The position numbers were made by a program, and so were the translations under genes. The notes under the pieces were generated by a model. It made no database searches, was not told the DNA's origin, and worked only from the letters and a program-made list of their open reading frames with translations. Shown one piece after another: positions 8,520 through 19,944 of a DNA stretch of 64,000 nucleotides. Origin of the DNA: Anoxybacteroides tepidamans (GTDB taxonomy: Bacteria; Bacillota; Bacilli; Bacillales; Anoxybacillaceae); contig NZ_JACHEP010000005.1 of NCBI RefSeq assembly GCF_014201465.1, positions 62,001-126,000 of the forward strand. The letters run 5' to 3'. Each line of letters starts with the position of its first letter. The stretch's first letter is position 1.

Positions 8520-9299
8520 ATGGCAGTGTTGACGATTCGAGATCTCCACGTATCGGTGGAAGGAAAAGAAATTTTAAAAGGGGTCAATTTAGAGGTAAAA
8601 GGCGGCGAGATCCACGCCATCATGGGACCGAACGGAACCGGTAAATCGACGTTATCTTCGGCCATTATGGGCCATCCAAAATATGAAGTAACAAAAGGAA
8701 GCATCACGTTAGACGGACAAGACGTATTGGAAATGGAAGTAGATGAGCGTGCCCGCGCAGGCCTTTTCTTAGCGATGCAATATCCGAGCGAAATTAGCGG
8801 AGTAACGAACGCCGATTTCTTGCGGACAGCGATTAATGCTCGTCTTGGGGAAGGAAACGAAATTTCCTTAATGAAGTTCATCCGCAAATTGGACGAGAAA
8901 ATGTCATTTCTCGAAATGAATCCGGACATGGCGCACCGCTACTTAAACGAAGGATTTTCCGGCGGTGAAAAAAAGCGTAACGAAATTTTGCAACTGCTGA
9001 TGTTGGAACCGAAAATCGCCATTTTGGACGAAATCGACTCCGGTCTTGATATTGATGCATTAAAAATCGTTTCTAAAGGCGTAAACGAAATGCGCAGCAG
9101 CGACTTCGGCTGTTTGATCATTACCCACTATCAACGTTTGCTAAACTACATTACACCAGACTACGTGCATGTGATGATGCAGGGGCGCATTGTGAAATCA
9201 GGAGGGCCGGAGTTGGCACAACGCTTGGAAGCAGAAGGATATGACTGGATTAAGAAAGAACTCGGCATCGAAGACGAAACGGTTGAGCAAGAAGTGTAA
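8520..9299 (+). CDS. sufC: Fe-S cluster assembly ATPase SufC
   Basis: Cytoplasmic ABC-type ATPase of the SufBCD scaffold that assembles Fe-S clusters. Walker A is GPNGTGKST at residues 36-44, the signature is the Suf-type FSGGEKKR, and Walker B is IAILDEIDSGLD. Length is 259 residues. The ATG at 8520 has GGAGGT 7 nt upstream; an in-frame TTG at 8505 is not supported. It is the first gene of sufCDSUB, in the same order as in B. subtilis. Confidence 0.97.
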   Translation: MAVLTIRDLHVSVEGKEILKGVNLEVKGGEIHAIMGPNGTGKSTLSSAIMGHPKYEVTKGSITLDGQDVLEMEVDERARAGLFLAMQYPSEISGVTNADFLRTAINARLGEGNEISLMKFIRKLDEKMSFLEMNPDMAHRYLNEGFSGGEKKRNEILQLLMLEPKIAILDEIDSGLDIDALKIVSKGVNEMRSSDFGCLIITHYQRLLNYITPDYVHVMMQGRIVKSGGPELAQRLEAEGYDWIKKELGIEDETVEQEV

Positions 9300-9319
9300 G
9301 CGTTAGGAGGATTATTTAT

Positions 9320-12277
<2,958 letters not shown>

Positions 12278-12306
12278 GTGGCTTGTAAAAAAGGAGGCGA
12301 ATAGTA

Positions 12307-13704
12307 ATGGCGAAAAAAATGCCGGAAATCGGTGAATATAAGTATGGCTTTGCGGATAAAGACGTTTCTGTATTCCGCGCCGAACGCGGTTTGACGCGAG
12401 AAATTGTCGAAGAAATTTCGCGCATGAAAAACGAGCCGCAATGGATGCTCGAATTCCGCTTGAAAGCGTTAGATATTTTCTACAGCATGCCGATGCCGCA
12501 ATGGGGCGGCGATTTGTCGAGCCTAAATTTCGATGAAATTACGTATTATGTAAAGCCGTCGGAAAAATCAGGCCGTTCTTGGGATGAAGTGCCGGAAGAA
12601 ATTAAAGCAACATTTGACAAACTAGGAATTCCAGAGGCGGAACAAAAATATTTAGCAGGGGTATCAGCGCAATACGAATCTGAGGTCGTCTACCACAACA
12701 TGAAAGAGGACCTTGAAAAATTAGGGGTTATTTTCAAAGATACGGATTCGGCGTTAAAAGAAAATGAAGATATTTTTCGTGAGCATTGGGCAAAAGTTGT
12801 ACCGCCAACGGATAACAAATTTGCGGCGCTTAACTCGGCTGTCTGGTCGGGCGGATCGTTCATTTACGTGCCAAAAGGCGTGAAAGTCGATACGCCATTG
12901 CAAGCGTATTTCCGCATTAACTCGGAAAATATGGGGCAATTTGAACGGACATTGATTATCGTCGATGAAGGGGCGCACGTCCATTATGTTGAGGGCTGTA
13001 CAGCGCCGGTGTATACGACGAACTCGCTTCATAGCGCCGTCGTTGAAATTATCGTGAAAAAAGGTGCTTACTGCCGTTATACAACGATTCAAAACTGGGC
13101 GAACAACGTCTTTAACCTTGTGACAAAGCGCGCCGTTTGTGAAGAAAATGCGACGATGGAATGGATTGACGGCAACATCGGTTCGAAGTTAACGATGAAA
13201 TATCCGGCCGTGATTTTAAAAGGAGAAGGCGCACGCGGTTTGACGCTTTCGATCGCAATTGCCGGCAAAGGACAGCATCAAGACGCGGGTGCGAAAATGA
13301 TTCACCTTGCGCCAAATACATCTTCCACGATTGTTTCCAAATCGATTTCAAAACAAGGCGGTAAAGTCACGTACCGCGGCATCGTCCACTTCGGGCGCAA
13401 AGCGTCTGGTTCGCGTTCAAACATTGAATGTGACACATTAATTATGGATAATCAATCGACGTCCGATACGATTCCATACAACGAAATTTTAAACGACAAT
13501 ATTTCGCTTGAGCACGAAGCGAAAGTGTCGAAAGTATCGGAAGAGCAATTGTTCTACCTCATGAGCCGCGGCATTTCCGAACAGGAAGCGACAGAAATGA
13601 TCGTTATGGGCTTCATCGAGCCGTTTACAAGAGAGCTTCCGATGGAATATGCAGTAGAAATGAACCGTCTCATTAAGTTCGAAATGGAGGGTAGTATTGG
13701 GTAA
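12307..13704 (+). CDS. sufB: Fe-S cluster assembly protein SufB
   Basis: Core scaffold subunit of SufBCD on which the nascent Fe-S cluster is built; 465 residues. The C-terminal half is the SufBD domain with conserved blocks such as [17 protein letters not shown] and [22 protein letters not shown]. The start is ATG after AAGGAGGCG. It is the last gene of the suf operon and is followed by a strong terminator. Confidence 0.97.
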   Translation: MAKKMPEIGEYKYGFADKDVSVFRAERGLTREIVEEISRMKNEPQWMLEFRLKALDIFYSMPMPQWGGDLSSLNFDEITYYVKPSEKSGRSWDEVPEEIKATFDKLGIPEAEQKYLAGVSAQYESEVVYHNMKEDLEKLGVIFKDTDSALKENEDIFREHWAKVVPPTDNKFAALNSAVWSGGSFIYVPKGVKVDTPLQAYFRINSENMGQFERTLIIVDEGAHVHYVEGCTAPVYTTNSLHSAVVEIIVKKGAYCRYTTIQNWANNVFNLVTKRAVCEENATMEWIDGNIGSKLTMKYPAVILKGEGARGLTLSIAIAGKGQHQDAGAKMIHLAPNTSSTIVSKSISKQGGKVTYRGIVHFGRKASGSRSNIECDTLIMDNQSTSDTIPYNEILNDNISLEHEAKVSKVSEEQLFYLMSRGISEQEATEMIVMGFIEPFTRELPMEYAVEMNRLIKFEMEGSIG

Positions 13705-13705
13705 T

Positions 13706-13746
13706 AAAAAGCCGATTGTTCGCCACGAGCGAATAATCGGCTTTTT
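13706..13746 (+). terminator. Terminator after sufB
   Basis: Long stem (AAAAGCCGATT..TTCGC with GCGAA..AATCGGCTTTT) and T5, directly after the sufB stop. Confidence 0.92.
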
Positions 13747-13784
13747 GTCGTAAGGTTGTGGTAAGATAGTAGTAGGTGATGATG

Positions 13785-14633
13785 ATGATTTATGTCGGTT
13801 TAACGGGATGGGGGGATCATCCGAGTCTGTATCCATCGCATGCGGCATCGAAAGATAAATTGCTCGCCTATGCAGCGCATTTTCCAACGGTAGAAGTTGA
13901 TGCGTATTTTTATGCGATTCAGCCGCAAAAAAACGTTGAAAAGTGGGTGATGGAAACGCCCCCTTCGTTTCAATTTATCATTAAAGCCTATCAAGGAATG
14001 ACGGGACACCAACGCGGCGACATTCCGTACAAAAGTAAAGATGAGATGTTTGCTGCCTTTTTACAGTCGATTCAACCGTTTATGGAAACAAACAAGCTCG
14101 CGATGGTGTTATTTCAATTTCCGCCGTGGTTTGATTGTAAAAAAGAGCATGTGCGTTACTTAAGATGGTGTCGAGAAAAAATGGGGGAAGTTCCGGTCGC
14201 GCTTGAATTTCGCCATCGATCCTGGTTTTCGCCAATGTTTTACGACAAGACGTTGCAGTTTATGGAAGAAGAGCGGTGGATTCACAGCATTTGCGATGAG
14301 CCGCAAGCAGGGGAAGGATCCATTCCGACCGTTTTGTATCCGACGAACCGAGAAAAAACGCTCATTCGCTTTCATGGCCGCAATGTGCACGGATGGAATA
14401 AGGCGACAAACGGAGAAAATTGGCGAGCGGTTCGCTATTTATATCGTTACGGTAAAGAAGAATTGCTTGAATGGGTTGAGCATATTCGAAAACTTGAGGC
14501 GAAAACGAACAATATTTACGTATTATTTAATAATAATTCTGGTGGTGATGCGGCGGATAATGCCAAACAGTTTATTGGCTTACTTGGTATTGAATATATC
14601 GACTTAGCACCGAGGCAATTAGACTTATTTTAA
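13785..14633 (+). CDS. yunF: DUF72 family protein (YunF)
   Basis: A 282-residue DUF72 (YecE-like) protein with a predicted TIM-barrel fold and unknown reaction. Family features are the N-terminal IYVGLTGWGDH, KWVMETPPSFQF and VALEFRHRSWF. Several in-frame start codons cluster at 13776-13785; I chose the last ATG because AGGTGATG precedes it. Its stop overlaps a possible ATG of the next gene, so yunF and yunE are probably cotranscribed. Confidence 0.85.
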   Translation: MIYVGLTGWGDHPSLYPSHAASKDKLLAYAAHFPTVEVDAYFYAIQPQKNVEKWVMETPPSFQFIIKAYQGMTGHQRGDIPYKSKDEMFAAFLQSIQPFMETNKLAMVLFQFPPWFDCKKEHVRYLRWCREKMGEVPVALEFRHRSWFSPMFYDKTLQFMEEERWIHSICDEPQAGEGSIPTVLYPTNREKTLIRFHGRNVHGWNKATNGENWRAVRYLYRYGKEELLEWVEHIRKLEAKTNNIYVLFNNNSGGDAADNAKQFIGLLGIEYIDLAPRQLDLF

Positions 14634-14647
14634 TGGAGATGGGGATT

Positions 14648-15466
14648 ATGGAATACGGATTGCTTATATTGGTCGGTTTTGTAGCAGGCACGATCGGCAG
14701 TTTAGTCGGCTTAGGCGGAGGTGTCATTATCGTACCGTCGCTTTTATTTTTGGGGGCATCGCATTGGCTGCCGTCCGTTTCACCGCAAATGGCGGTTGGA
14801 ACGTCGCTTGTTGTCATTATTTTTAACGGTCTTTCTTCGACATTGTCTTACATGAAAGATAAAATGGTCGATTATCGAAGCGGGTTGCTTTTTTTTATCG
14901 GGAGCGGACCGGGGGCGATCTTCGGTGCATGGGTAAATCAAGCGTTAAGCTTCTCGCATTTCTCTCTTTATTTTGGTCTTTTTCTGATTTCCGTTTCGTT
15001 TTTGTTAATGTTGATGAAAAATTCGTCTGAACGAGCAAAACAAAAGAATTTTGCCATTACTCGTACATATATAACGAATGAAGGAGAAACGGTGACGTAC
15101 GGTTACCATCCTGTAACTGCCATCGCCATTGCATTTATTGTCGGCTTTTTTGGCGGGCTTTTCGGCATTGGAGGCGGCTCGCTCATGGTTCCGGCGATGA
15201 TTTTATTATTTTTGTTTCCGCCACATGTGGCAGTCGCTACATCGATGTTCATCGTCTTTTTATCATCGCTTGTTAGCTCTGTCACGCATATGGCGATGGG
15301 CAACGTACAATGGTCGTTCGCTCTTGCGCTTATTCCGGGCGTTTGGTTTGGCGCGAAAACGGGGGCGTGGATGAACAAAAAATTAAAAAGCAAAACAATT
15401 GTACTTGTATTACGGATTGTGCTTATTCTTCTCGGCGTTCGCCTCATGATTCAAGGCATTTCGTAA
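14648..15466 (+). CDS. yunE: TauE/SafE family sulfite/anion exporter (YunE)
   Basis: Integral membrane protein of about 272 residues with eight predicted transmembrane segments. The two glycine-rich repeats of the TauE/SafE family are visible as GSLVGLGGGVIIVPSLL and GGLFGIGGGSLMVPAM. Members export sulfite, sulfoacetate or related organic anions; the substrate here is unknown. An ATG at 14633 overlapping the yunF stop is an alternative start, but GGAG at 14635-14638 favours 14648. Confidence 0.88.
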   Translation: MEYGLLILVGFVAGTIGSLVGLGGGVIIVPSLLFLGASHWLPSVSPQMAVGTSLVVIIFNGLSSTLSYMKDKMVDYRSGLLFFIGSGPGAIFGAWVNQALSFSHFSLYFGLFLISVSFLLMLMKNSSERAKQKNFAITRTYITNEGETVTYGYHPVTAIAIAFIVGFFGGLFGIGGGSLMVPAMILLFLFPPHVAVATSMFIVFLSSLVSSVTHMAMGNVQWSFALALIPGVWFGAKTGAWMNKKLKSKTIVLVLRIVLILLGVRLMIQGIS

Positions 15467-15481
15467 AAGAGGTGTTGATCG

Positions 15482-16861
15482 TTGAAGCAAATGATTTATA
15501 TTTATCATACGAACGATGTGCATAGCCATTTTGAAAATTGGCCGAAAATCGCTGCATTTTTGCAAGAAAAAAGAAACGAGCATGAACGAAAGAACGAAAC
15601 GATACTTTTGTTCGATATCGGAGATTTTATCGATCGCTTTCATCCGATTACTGAGGCGACGAGAGGAAAAGCAAACGTACAGCTTCTAAACGATTTGCGC
15701 TATAATGCCGTGACGATCGGCAATAACGAAGGCATTACGCTCGATCATGAAGAGTTAAACTCTCTTTACCAAGACGCGCAGTTTCCAGTTTTGGTTGCCA
15801 ATTTGTTTCAAAAAAATGGCCAGCAGCCTGATTGGCTCCAACCATATACCATCATTCCGATTTCTGATACATTTCGCATCGGTGTGATCGGGGTCACGGT
15901 TCATTTTATAAAATTTTATGAATTGCTCGGTTGGATGATTGTTTCTGCGTTTGACATATTAAAGGAGCTTGTAGCGGAAGTGCGAAAACAAGCCGATTTT
16001 GTGATTTTGTTATCTCATTTAGGAGTTAGTGACGATGAGCTGCTTGCCGAGACGATACCTGGCATTGATCTCATTATCGGGGGGCATACGCATCACATAT
16101 TGCCAAATGGCAAATGGGTGAACGGCACGCTATTATGTGGTGCCGGAAAATACGGACAATACGTGGGCGCTGTAGCGGTCGATATCGATGGAAAAGCGAT
16201 CGAAGCTTCGTTAGTTGATGTATCTACATTTCCAGAGTGCGAACGAACAAAGCAAAAATTAATGGAACTTGAGCAGAAAAGTTTACACCAGCTTGAGAAA
16301 GAAGTCGTTGTCGAACTTCATGAAGATTTGCCGTTGCAATGGTTTGCACCTTCTCCGTTCGCACAATTATTAGCGTCTGCTTTAAAAGAGTGGTGCGATG
16401 GCGACATCGGCATGGTCAATGCCGGGGTGCTGTTAGAACCGCTTTATAAAGGAGTCGTCACGAAAAAAGATTTGCATCGCATTTGTCCGCATCCGATCAA
16501 TCCGTGCAAAGTGTATTTGCGAGGCGATGAATTAAAGGAAGTTATTTTGCAAGCCCATACAGAAAAGATGAAACATCTTTCTGTTCGGGGATTCGGATTT
16601 CGCGGGAAGGTAATGGGACAGATGGTGTACGAAGGCGTTGAGTTAGAAATAGAAATTATGTCCGATGGCTCGGAACATATTCGCCGCATTTTAATTCACG
16701 GCAAAGAGATCGATGCGAATGAAACGTATGCGGTGGCAACGATCGATATGTTTACGTTTGGGCATTTTTATCCAGAAATTCACCGTGCACCGAACAAAAT
16801 TTACTACATGCCGGAATTTTTGCGCGATCTATTGGCGTGGAAGCTAGCGCAGTGCCAATAA
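15482..16861 (+). CDS. yunD: 5'-nucleotidase/2',3'-cyclic phosphodiesterase-like metallophosphatase (YunD)
   Basis: A 459-residue two-domain protein: an N-terminal metallophosphatase and, from about residue 270, a C-terminal 5'-nucleotidase domain. Metal motifs are YHTNDVHSHF, FDIGDFIDR, SHLG and GGHTHH. The usual GNHE motif reads GNNE here. There is no signal peptide, so it is cytoplasmic, unlike secreted UshA-type enzymes. TTG start with AGAGGTG 7 nt upstream; an ATG three codons later is possible. It lies 15 nt after yunE, likely in the same operon. Confidence 0.85.
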   Translation: MKQMIYIYHTNDVHSHFENWPKIAAFLQEKRNEHERKNETILLFDIGDFIDRFHPITEATRGKANVQLLNDLRYNAVTIGNNEGITLDHEELNSLYQDAQFPVLVANLFQKNGQQPDWLQPYTIIPISDTFRIGVIGVTVHFIKFYELLGWMIVSAFDILKELVAEVRKQADFVILLSHLGVSDDELLAETIPGIDLIIGGHTHHILPNGKWVNGTLLCGAGKYGQYVGAVAVDIDGKAIEASLVDVSTFPECERTKQKLMELEQKSLHQLEKEVVVELHEDLPLQWFAPSPFAQLLASALKEWCDGDIGMVNAGVLLEPLYKGVVTKKDLHRICPHPINPCKVYLRGDELKEVILQAHTEKMKHLSVRGFGFRGKVMGQMVYEGVELEIEIMSDGSEHIRRILIHGKEIDANETYAVATIDMFTFGHFYPEIHRAPNKIYYMPEFLRDLLAWKLAQCQ

Positions 16862-16917
16862 GCACACTTTTTTCCCTTTTTCATACATTAAATAGGGGAA
16901 GGAGTGTGGTCAGTTCA

Positions 16918-17220
16918 ATGATTACGGTAAAGCCTATTATCATCGATAACTATCCATTTATGGCGATTTCTGTTCAATTGCCCAAAACGAATTTGCTGGC
17001 GGTGGCAAGCGATAAAGGATATATTATGTGCGGGGCGCTAGATGTGATGTTATTGAACGAAAAGTTGCAAGACCGCGGAATTATTGCGGGAAGGGCGGTT
17101 GGTGTCCGCACGATCGAGCAATTGTTAGAAGCTCCGCTTGAATCGGTGACGATTGCGGCGGAAGAAGCAGGAATTACCGTTGGAATGACAGGAAAAGAAG
17201 CTTTACTGAAAATGCGATAA
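16918..17220 (+). CDS. yunC: DUF1805 protein (YunC)
   Basis: A conserved small protein of 100 residues (DUF1805) with no assigned function. Typical family sequence is KGYIMCGALDVMLLN followed by AGRAVGVRTIEQLL. The ATG at 16918 gives the family N-terminus MITVKPI; a longer in-frame ORF from 16837 runs through the yunD end and is rejected. The ribosome site GGGGAAGGAG is 13 nt away, which is long. Confidence 0.82.
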   Translation: MITVKPIIIDNYPFMAISVQLPKTNLLAVASDKGYIMCGALDVMLLNEKLQDRGIIAGRAVGVRTIEQLLEAPLESVTIAAEEAGITVGMTGKEALLKMR

Positions 17221-17240
17221 AAAAATAACAAAAGTCCCTT

Positions 17241-17273
17241 CTTTACAGCATACATATAGCTTGTAAAGGGGGG
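17241..17273 (+). promoter_or_regulatory. Hairpin covering the yunB ribosome site, with sigma-E-like -10
   Basis: CTTTACA (17241-17247) can pair with TGTAAAG (17262-17268), and the 3' arm runs into the yunB Shine-Dalgarno AAAGGGGGG (17265-17273). The loop holds CATACATA (17249-17256), which resembles a sigma-E -10 box, though the -35 is not clear. Confidence 0.35.
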
Positions 17274-17280
17274 ATTTTGT

Positions 17281-18024
17281 TTGGGGCGTTGGCCGAAAAG
17301 GGGACCGCTTCCTTTTCGTTATTTATTTTTATTGACGTTTGTACTTTTTATGATGTCAACAGCAGTGAGCCTTTGGATTATTAATAAAGGGATTGAACCG
17401 ACATTAATGCGGATTGCTGAAAAAGAAACGAAACGAATCGCAAATCTTGTCATCAACAGTGCAATTAATCAACAAATTACGGAAGACGATTTAGATGTCA
17501 AAGATTTAATTACCGTCCAGCAAGACACGTATGGAAATATTTCTTCCATTGATTTCAACGGTGCGGTTGTAAGCCGAATTCTTGCGAAAACAACTAACCG
17601 TGTGCAAAAAAATTTAAAAGCCGCATCACAAGGAAAATTGCACGAACTTGAAGTTCCTGATATAGAAATTGAAACAAATGGACTAAAAAACGACGGAATT
17701 ATTTATTATATTCCAATTGGCCAGGCGACAAATAATGCGTTGCTCGGCAACCTTGGTCCACGTGTCCCAGTTCGTTTTTATGTCATTGGTGACGTCATTT
17801 CCGATGTCAAAAAAACGATTCAACCATTTGGTATTAACAATGCGCTCGTTGAAATTGCTGTTCATATTGAAGTAAACGTTCAAGTCGTTATTCCGTTTGC
17901 GACAAAGCCAGCGACCGTATCGACCGATATTCCGATTGCGATGCGCATCATTCAAGGAGAAGTGCCGAATTTTTATAATAACGGCGGCAACTCTGATCCG
18001 TCATTTGAAATCCCTCTCAACTAA
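17281..18024 (+). CDS. yunB: Sporulation protein YunB
   Basis: A 247-residue protein of the YunB sporulation family, known in B. subtilis as a sigma-E-dependent gene needed for normal spore formation. It has one N-terminal membrane segment (about residues 13-33) and a mostly soluble rest, so it is probably anchored in the mother-cell or forespore membrane. TTG start at 17281, 7 nt after a G-rich ribosome site. Confidence 0.88.
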   Translation: MGRWPKRGPLPFRYLFLLTFVLFMMSTAVSLWIINKGIEPTLMRIAEKETKRIANLVINSAINQQITEDDLDVKDLITVQQDTYGNISSIDFNGAVVSRILAKTTNRVQKNLKAASQGKLHELEVPDIEIETNGLKNDGIIYYIPIGQATNNALLGNLGPRVPVRFYVIGDVISDVKKTIQPFGINNALVEIAVHIEVNVQVVIPFATKPATVSTDIPIAMRIIQGEVPNFYNNGGNSDPSFEIPLN

Positions 18025-18114
18025 ATAAAAAATAAATGCATGAATGAGTGTATTTACAACAGAAAAAGTTGTTATATTACAATCGGGTTCAAAAATTTTT
18101 TGATATTATGTTAG

Positions 18115-18146
18115 CTTCCTCTAAACAGAGGAAGAGGATTTTTTGT
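18115..18146 (+). terminator. Terminator-like hairpin upstream of the NSS transporter
   Basis: Perfect 8-bp stem CTTCCTCT / AGAGGAAG with loop AAAC, followed by AGGA and T6. It lies 90 nt after the yunB stop and before the next promoter, so it probably ends the yunB transcript. Confidence 0.7.
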
Positions 18147-18186
18147 TTAAAATATTAAAAAAGTATTAAAATTTGAAAATATTATT

Positions 18187-18215
18187 TTGACATTTAAAAA
18201 AAGGGTTATTATACT
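18187..18215 (+). promoter_or_regulatory. Sigma-A promoter of the NSS transporter
   Basis: TTGACA (18187-18192), 17-bp spacer, TATACT (18210-18215). This near-consensus promoter also shows that the longer ORF starting with TTG at 18187 is not the real gene start. Confidence 0.85.
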
Positions 18216-18279
18216 CGTAGTATATATAGAAAATTCAAAATATCATTTTTTATCATTTTTGCTTCATGGAGGGATTGAC

Positions 18280-19788
18280 ATGGAAAATCGACAGCAGTGG
18301 GGAACGCGTGCCGGTTTTATTTTAGCAGCAGCCGGTTCAGCGATCGGTTTAGGAAACATTTGGCGATTTCCTGCGGTTGCTTATGAAAACGGTGGAGGTG
18401 CCTTCTTTTTTCCGTATTTATTTGCGTTATTAACCGCAGGAATTCCGCTTTTAGTATTGGAATTTATCATCGGTCATAAATATCGCGGCTCAGCGCCGTG
18501 GTCGTTTTCGCGCATTCATAAAAAAGCGGAGTGGCTTGGCTGGTGGCAAGTAGCCATTTCATTTATTATTTCAACGTACTATTCTGTCGTCATTGCGTGG
18601 GCGCTATCGTACACAGTGTTTGCATTTAACTTGAAGTGGGGAAACGATACGGAGAAATTTTTATTCGGCCATTATTTAAAGCTAGCTGAAACACCTGGAC
18701 AGTTCGGTGGCATCGTGCTAAGTGTGTTCATTCCGTTAGCACTTATTTGGATTATTAATTTAAGCGTGTTGTATAAAGGTGTTAAAAAAGGGATAGAAGC
18801 GGCGAATAAAATTTTCTTACCAACGCTTGTTGTTTTGTTTTTAATTATTGTGATTCGTGCAGTCACTTTAGATGGAGCGGTAGAAGGTTTGAACGCCTTC
18901 TTCAAACCGGATTGGGATAAAATTGCCGATGGAAAAGTATGGATCGCAGCATACAGCCAAATTTTCTTCAGTTTATCGATCGCGTTTGCGATTATGATTA
19001 CGTATTCAAGTTATTTACCAAAAAAATCAGATTTAACGAACAACGCATTTATTACCGGTTTTGCGAACTCTGGATTTGAATTGCTAGCCGGGATCGGTGT
19101 ATTTAGCGTATTAGGATTTCTTGCTCAGCAAGAAGGTGTTCCGGTAAGCGAAGTTGTTAAAGGCGGCGTTGGGTTGGCGTTTGTCGTGTTTCCAAAAATT
19201 ATTAACGAATTTCCAGCATTTAATGCATTTTTTGGAGTATTATTTTTCTTATCGTTAACATTGGCCGGATTAACGTCGCTCATTTCGATTTCAGAAACGT
19301 ATGTGGCAGGTATTCAGGATAAATTTGGAATAAAACGGGAAAAAGCGGTATTTATTGGCGGCGGCATAGCGGCGCTTTTATCGCTCATTTTCGCTTCAAA
19401 CGGCGGATTATATTTCTTAGATGTTGTCGACTATTTTATTAACAGTTTCGGTGTTGCGCTCGCCGGATTAGCAGAAGTAGTTATAATTGCATGGATTGTT
19501 CGTGAATTAAACCAATTCCAATCTCATGCCAACAGCGTATCCGACATTATGCTCGGTGCATGGTGGAAAATTTGCCTGAGCATCATTACGCCGCTTGTAT
19601 TAGGATATATGATGATTGATAACATTCGCACGAATTTAAAACAAAATTACGGTGGATATGAAACTTGGTTTGTCACGTCATTCGGTTGGGCGGTTGCGGC
19701 GCTTGTCATTTTCATTGGCATTGCGTTCTCATTGAAGCGTTGGAACACGCCGGCAGGGTCTACTCAAGAAAGCAGCAAGGGGGTTTAA
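18280..19788 (+). CDS. Sodium-dependent (NSS/SNF family) amino-acid transporter
   Basis: A 502-residue neurotransmitter:sodium symporter family protein with about 11-12 transmembrane helices. The family signature GSAIGLGNIWRFP in helix 1, with the unwound sodium/substrate site, is clear, as is NGGGAFF. Bacterial relatives transport amino acids such as tyrosine, tryptophan or methionine; the substrate cannot be read from sequence. ATG at 18280 with GGAGGG. The next ORF, 5 nt downstream, is a small MetS-type partner. Confidence 0.93.
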   Translation: MENRQQWGTRAGFILAAAGSAIGLGNIWRFPAVAYENGGGAFFFPYLFALLTAGIPLLVLEFIIGHKYRGSAPWSFSRIHKKAEWLGWWQVAISFIISTYYSVVIAWALSYTVFAFNLKWGNDTEKFLFGHYLKLAETPGQFGGIVLSVFIPLALIWIINLSVLYKGVKKGIEAANKIFLPTLVVLFLIIVIRAVTLDGAVEGLNAFFKPDWDKIADGKVWIAAYSQIFFSLSIAFAIMITYSSYLPKKSDLTNNAFITGFANSGFELLAGIGVFSVLGFLAQQEGVPVSEVVKGGVGLAFVVFPKIINEFPAFNAFFGVLFFLSLTLAGLTSLISISETYVAGIQDKFGIKREKAVFIGGGIAALLSLIFASNGGLYFLDVVDYFINSFGVALAGLAEVVIIAWIVRELNQFQSHANSVSDIMLGAWWKICLSIITPLVLGYMMIDNIRTNLKQNYGGYETWFVTSFGWAVAALVIFIGIAFSLKRWNTPAGSTQESSKGV

Positions 19789-19792
19789 AATA

Positions 19793-19900
19793 ATGGAAAC
19801 AAGCGCACTTGTGATGATGGTTGTCGGCATGGTCGTAATCTGGGGCGGGCTTGTTGCGAGCATCGCCCATGCAATAATGAAAACAAAACAAAGAGCGTAA
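19793..19900 (+). CDS. MetS-family small subunit of NSS transporter (35 aa)
   Basis: A 35-residue single-pass membrane protein that begins METSALVMM and ends with the basic tail MKTKQRA. The ribosome site AAGGGGG lies 9 nt upstream, and the gene starts 5 nt after the NSS transporter stop. Short hydrophobic proteins in this place are known as MetS-type small subunits; in Corynebacterium glutamicum MetP needs MetS for methionine uptake. Size, topology and position match; the identity of the substrate is inferred at best. Confidence 0.75.
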   Translation: METSALVMMVVGMVVIWGGLVASIAHAIMKTKQRA

Positions 19901-19908
19901 GCGAAAAG

Positions 19909-19944
19909 AAGGGGGGCGGATTAGTTCCGCCCTCCTTGTTTTTT
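19909..19944. terminator. Bidirectional terminator between the NSS operon and lytH
   Basis: A 12-bp stem with one G-T pair (19909-19920 with 19926-19937). On the plus strand a T6 run follows. The lytH stop codon lies in the loop, so the same hairpin closes the convergent gene. Confidence 0.75.

Noticed and set aside
18187-18279. Upstream extension of the NSS transporter starting with TTG at 18187
   Set aside because: The TTG is the start of a TTGACA -35 box followed by TATACT at 17 bp; the true ATG at 18280 has a GGAGGG ribosome site.
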